Assembly: GCA_017990155.1 (NCBI GenBank)
Contig: JAGNOM010000231.1
Location: 1-5,190 of the forward strand
Source of the DNA: Propionivibrio sp.
GTDB taxonomy: Bacteria > Pseudomonadota > Gammaproteobacteria > Burkholderiales > Rhodocyclaceae
Length of the DNA stretch: 5,190 nucleotides
Reading direction: 5' to 3'
Shown here: piece after piece, positions 5,177 through 5,190 of the stretch
Layout of the letters: each line of letters opens with the position of its first letter
Numbering within the stretch: position 1 is the stretch's first letter
Made by a program: the position numbers and the translations under genes
The notes under the pieces: generated by a model
Seen by the model: only the letters and a program-made list of their open reading frames with translations
The model's database searches: none
What the model was told of the DNA's origin: nothing

Positions 5177-5190
5177 TTGATCAAATCATC
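5177..5190. promoter_or_regulatory. Upstream activating sequence-like site 2, cut by the window end
   Basis: TTGATCAAATCATC matches 12 of the first 14 bases of the UAS palindrome, and its first 11 bases fit the TTGANCAAATC motif described for XylR sites, from memory. The site starts 31 bp after site 1, about three helical turns, as in paired UASs of this family. It should continue past 5190. Confidence 0.6.

Noticed and set aside
4993..5184. N-terminal extension of the activator to ATG 5184
   Set aside because: The extra 64 residues match no family N-terminus and would be coded by the AT-rich promoter and UAS region; ATG 4992 has a ribosome site.

Overview
The window is high-GC DNA with an AT-rich patch at the right end. 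It looks like a chromosomal segment of a betaproteobacterium that degrades aromatic compounds. A Rhodocyclales- or Burkholderiales-like source is my guess from protein style, codon use and the type of intergenic repeat; the sequence does not prove it. There are four convincing protein genes. No RNA genes, CRISPR arrays or transposase genes were seen.

Left half, plus strand: (1) an exported HlyD/RND-type periplasmic adaptor (101-1345) with no pump gene directly after it. (2) A 145-bp gap holding a plausible sigma70 promoter and then a strong terminator-like hairpin with a U-tract. (3) A small lipoprotein (1491-1913) whose whole mature part after a 10-residue linker is ten consecutive 11-residue Ala/Glu/Lys-rich repeats. 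This gene converges on the minus-strand genes, and a small hairpin lies in the 36-bp gap.

Right half, minus strand: a sigma54-dependent activator of the XylR/DmpR/MopR class (3295-4992) lies upstream of a class II HpaI/HpcH-type 2-oxo-acid aldolase (1950-2750). The activator keeps the Zn ligands and the phenol-binding His/Trp described for MopR, so an aromatic effector such as phenol is likely. The 544 bp between the two genes hold no credible gene. They contain a large imperfect inverted repeat of about 486 bp: two diverged copies of one repeat unit facing each other, with a 41-nt core that is 40/41 identical between the arms.

Upstream of the activator (4993-5190) is a regulatory region with a possible sigma70 promoter, an 8-bp direct repeat spaced 21 bp, and two sites resembling XylR/DmpR upstream activating sequences spaced 31 bp. 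The second site runs off the window edge. The activator therefore probably controls a divergent sigma54 operon just beyond position 5190, and may also regulate itself. No new defence or mobile system is visible. The most distinctive items are the UAS pair, the inverted-repeat island, the ten-hendecad lipoprotein and the promoter-hairpin leader in front of it.
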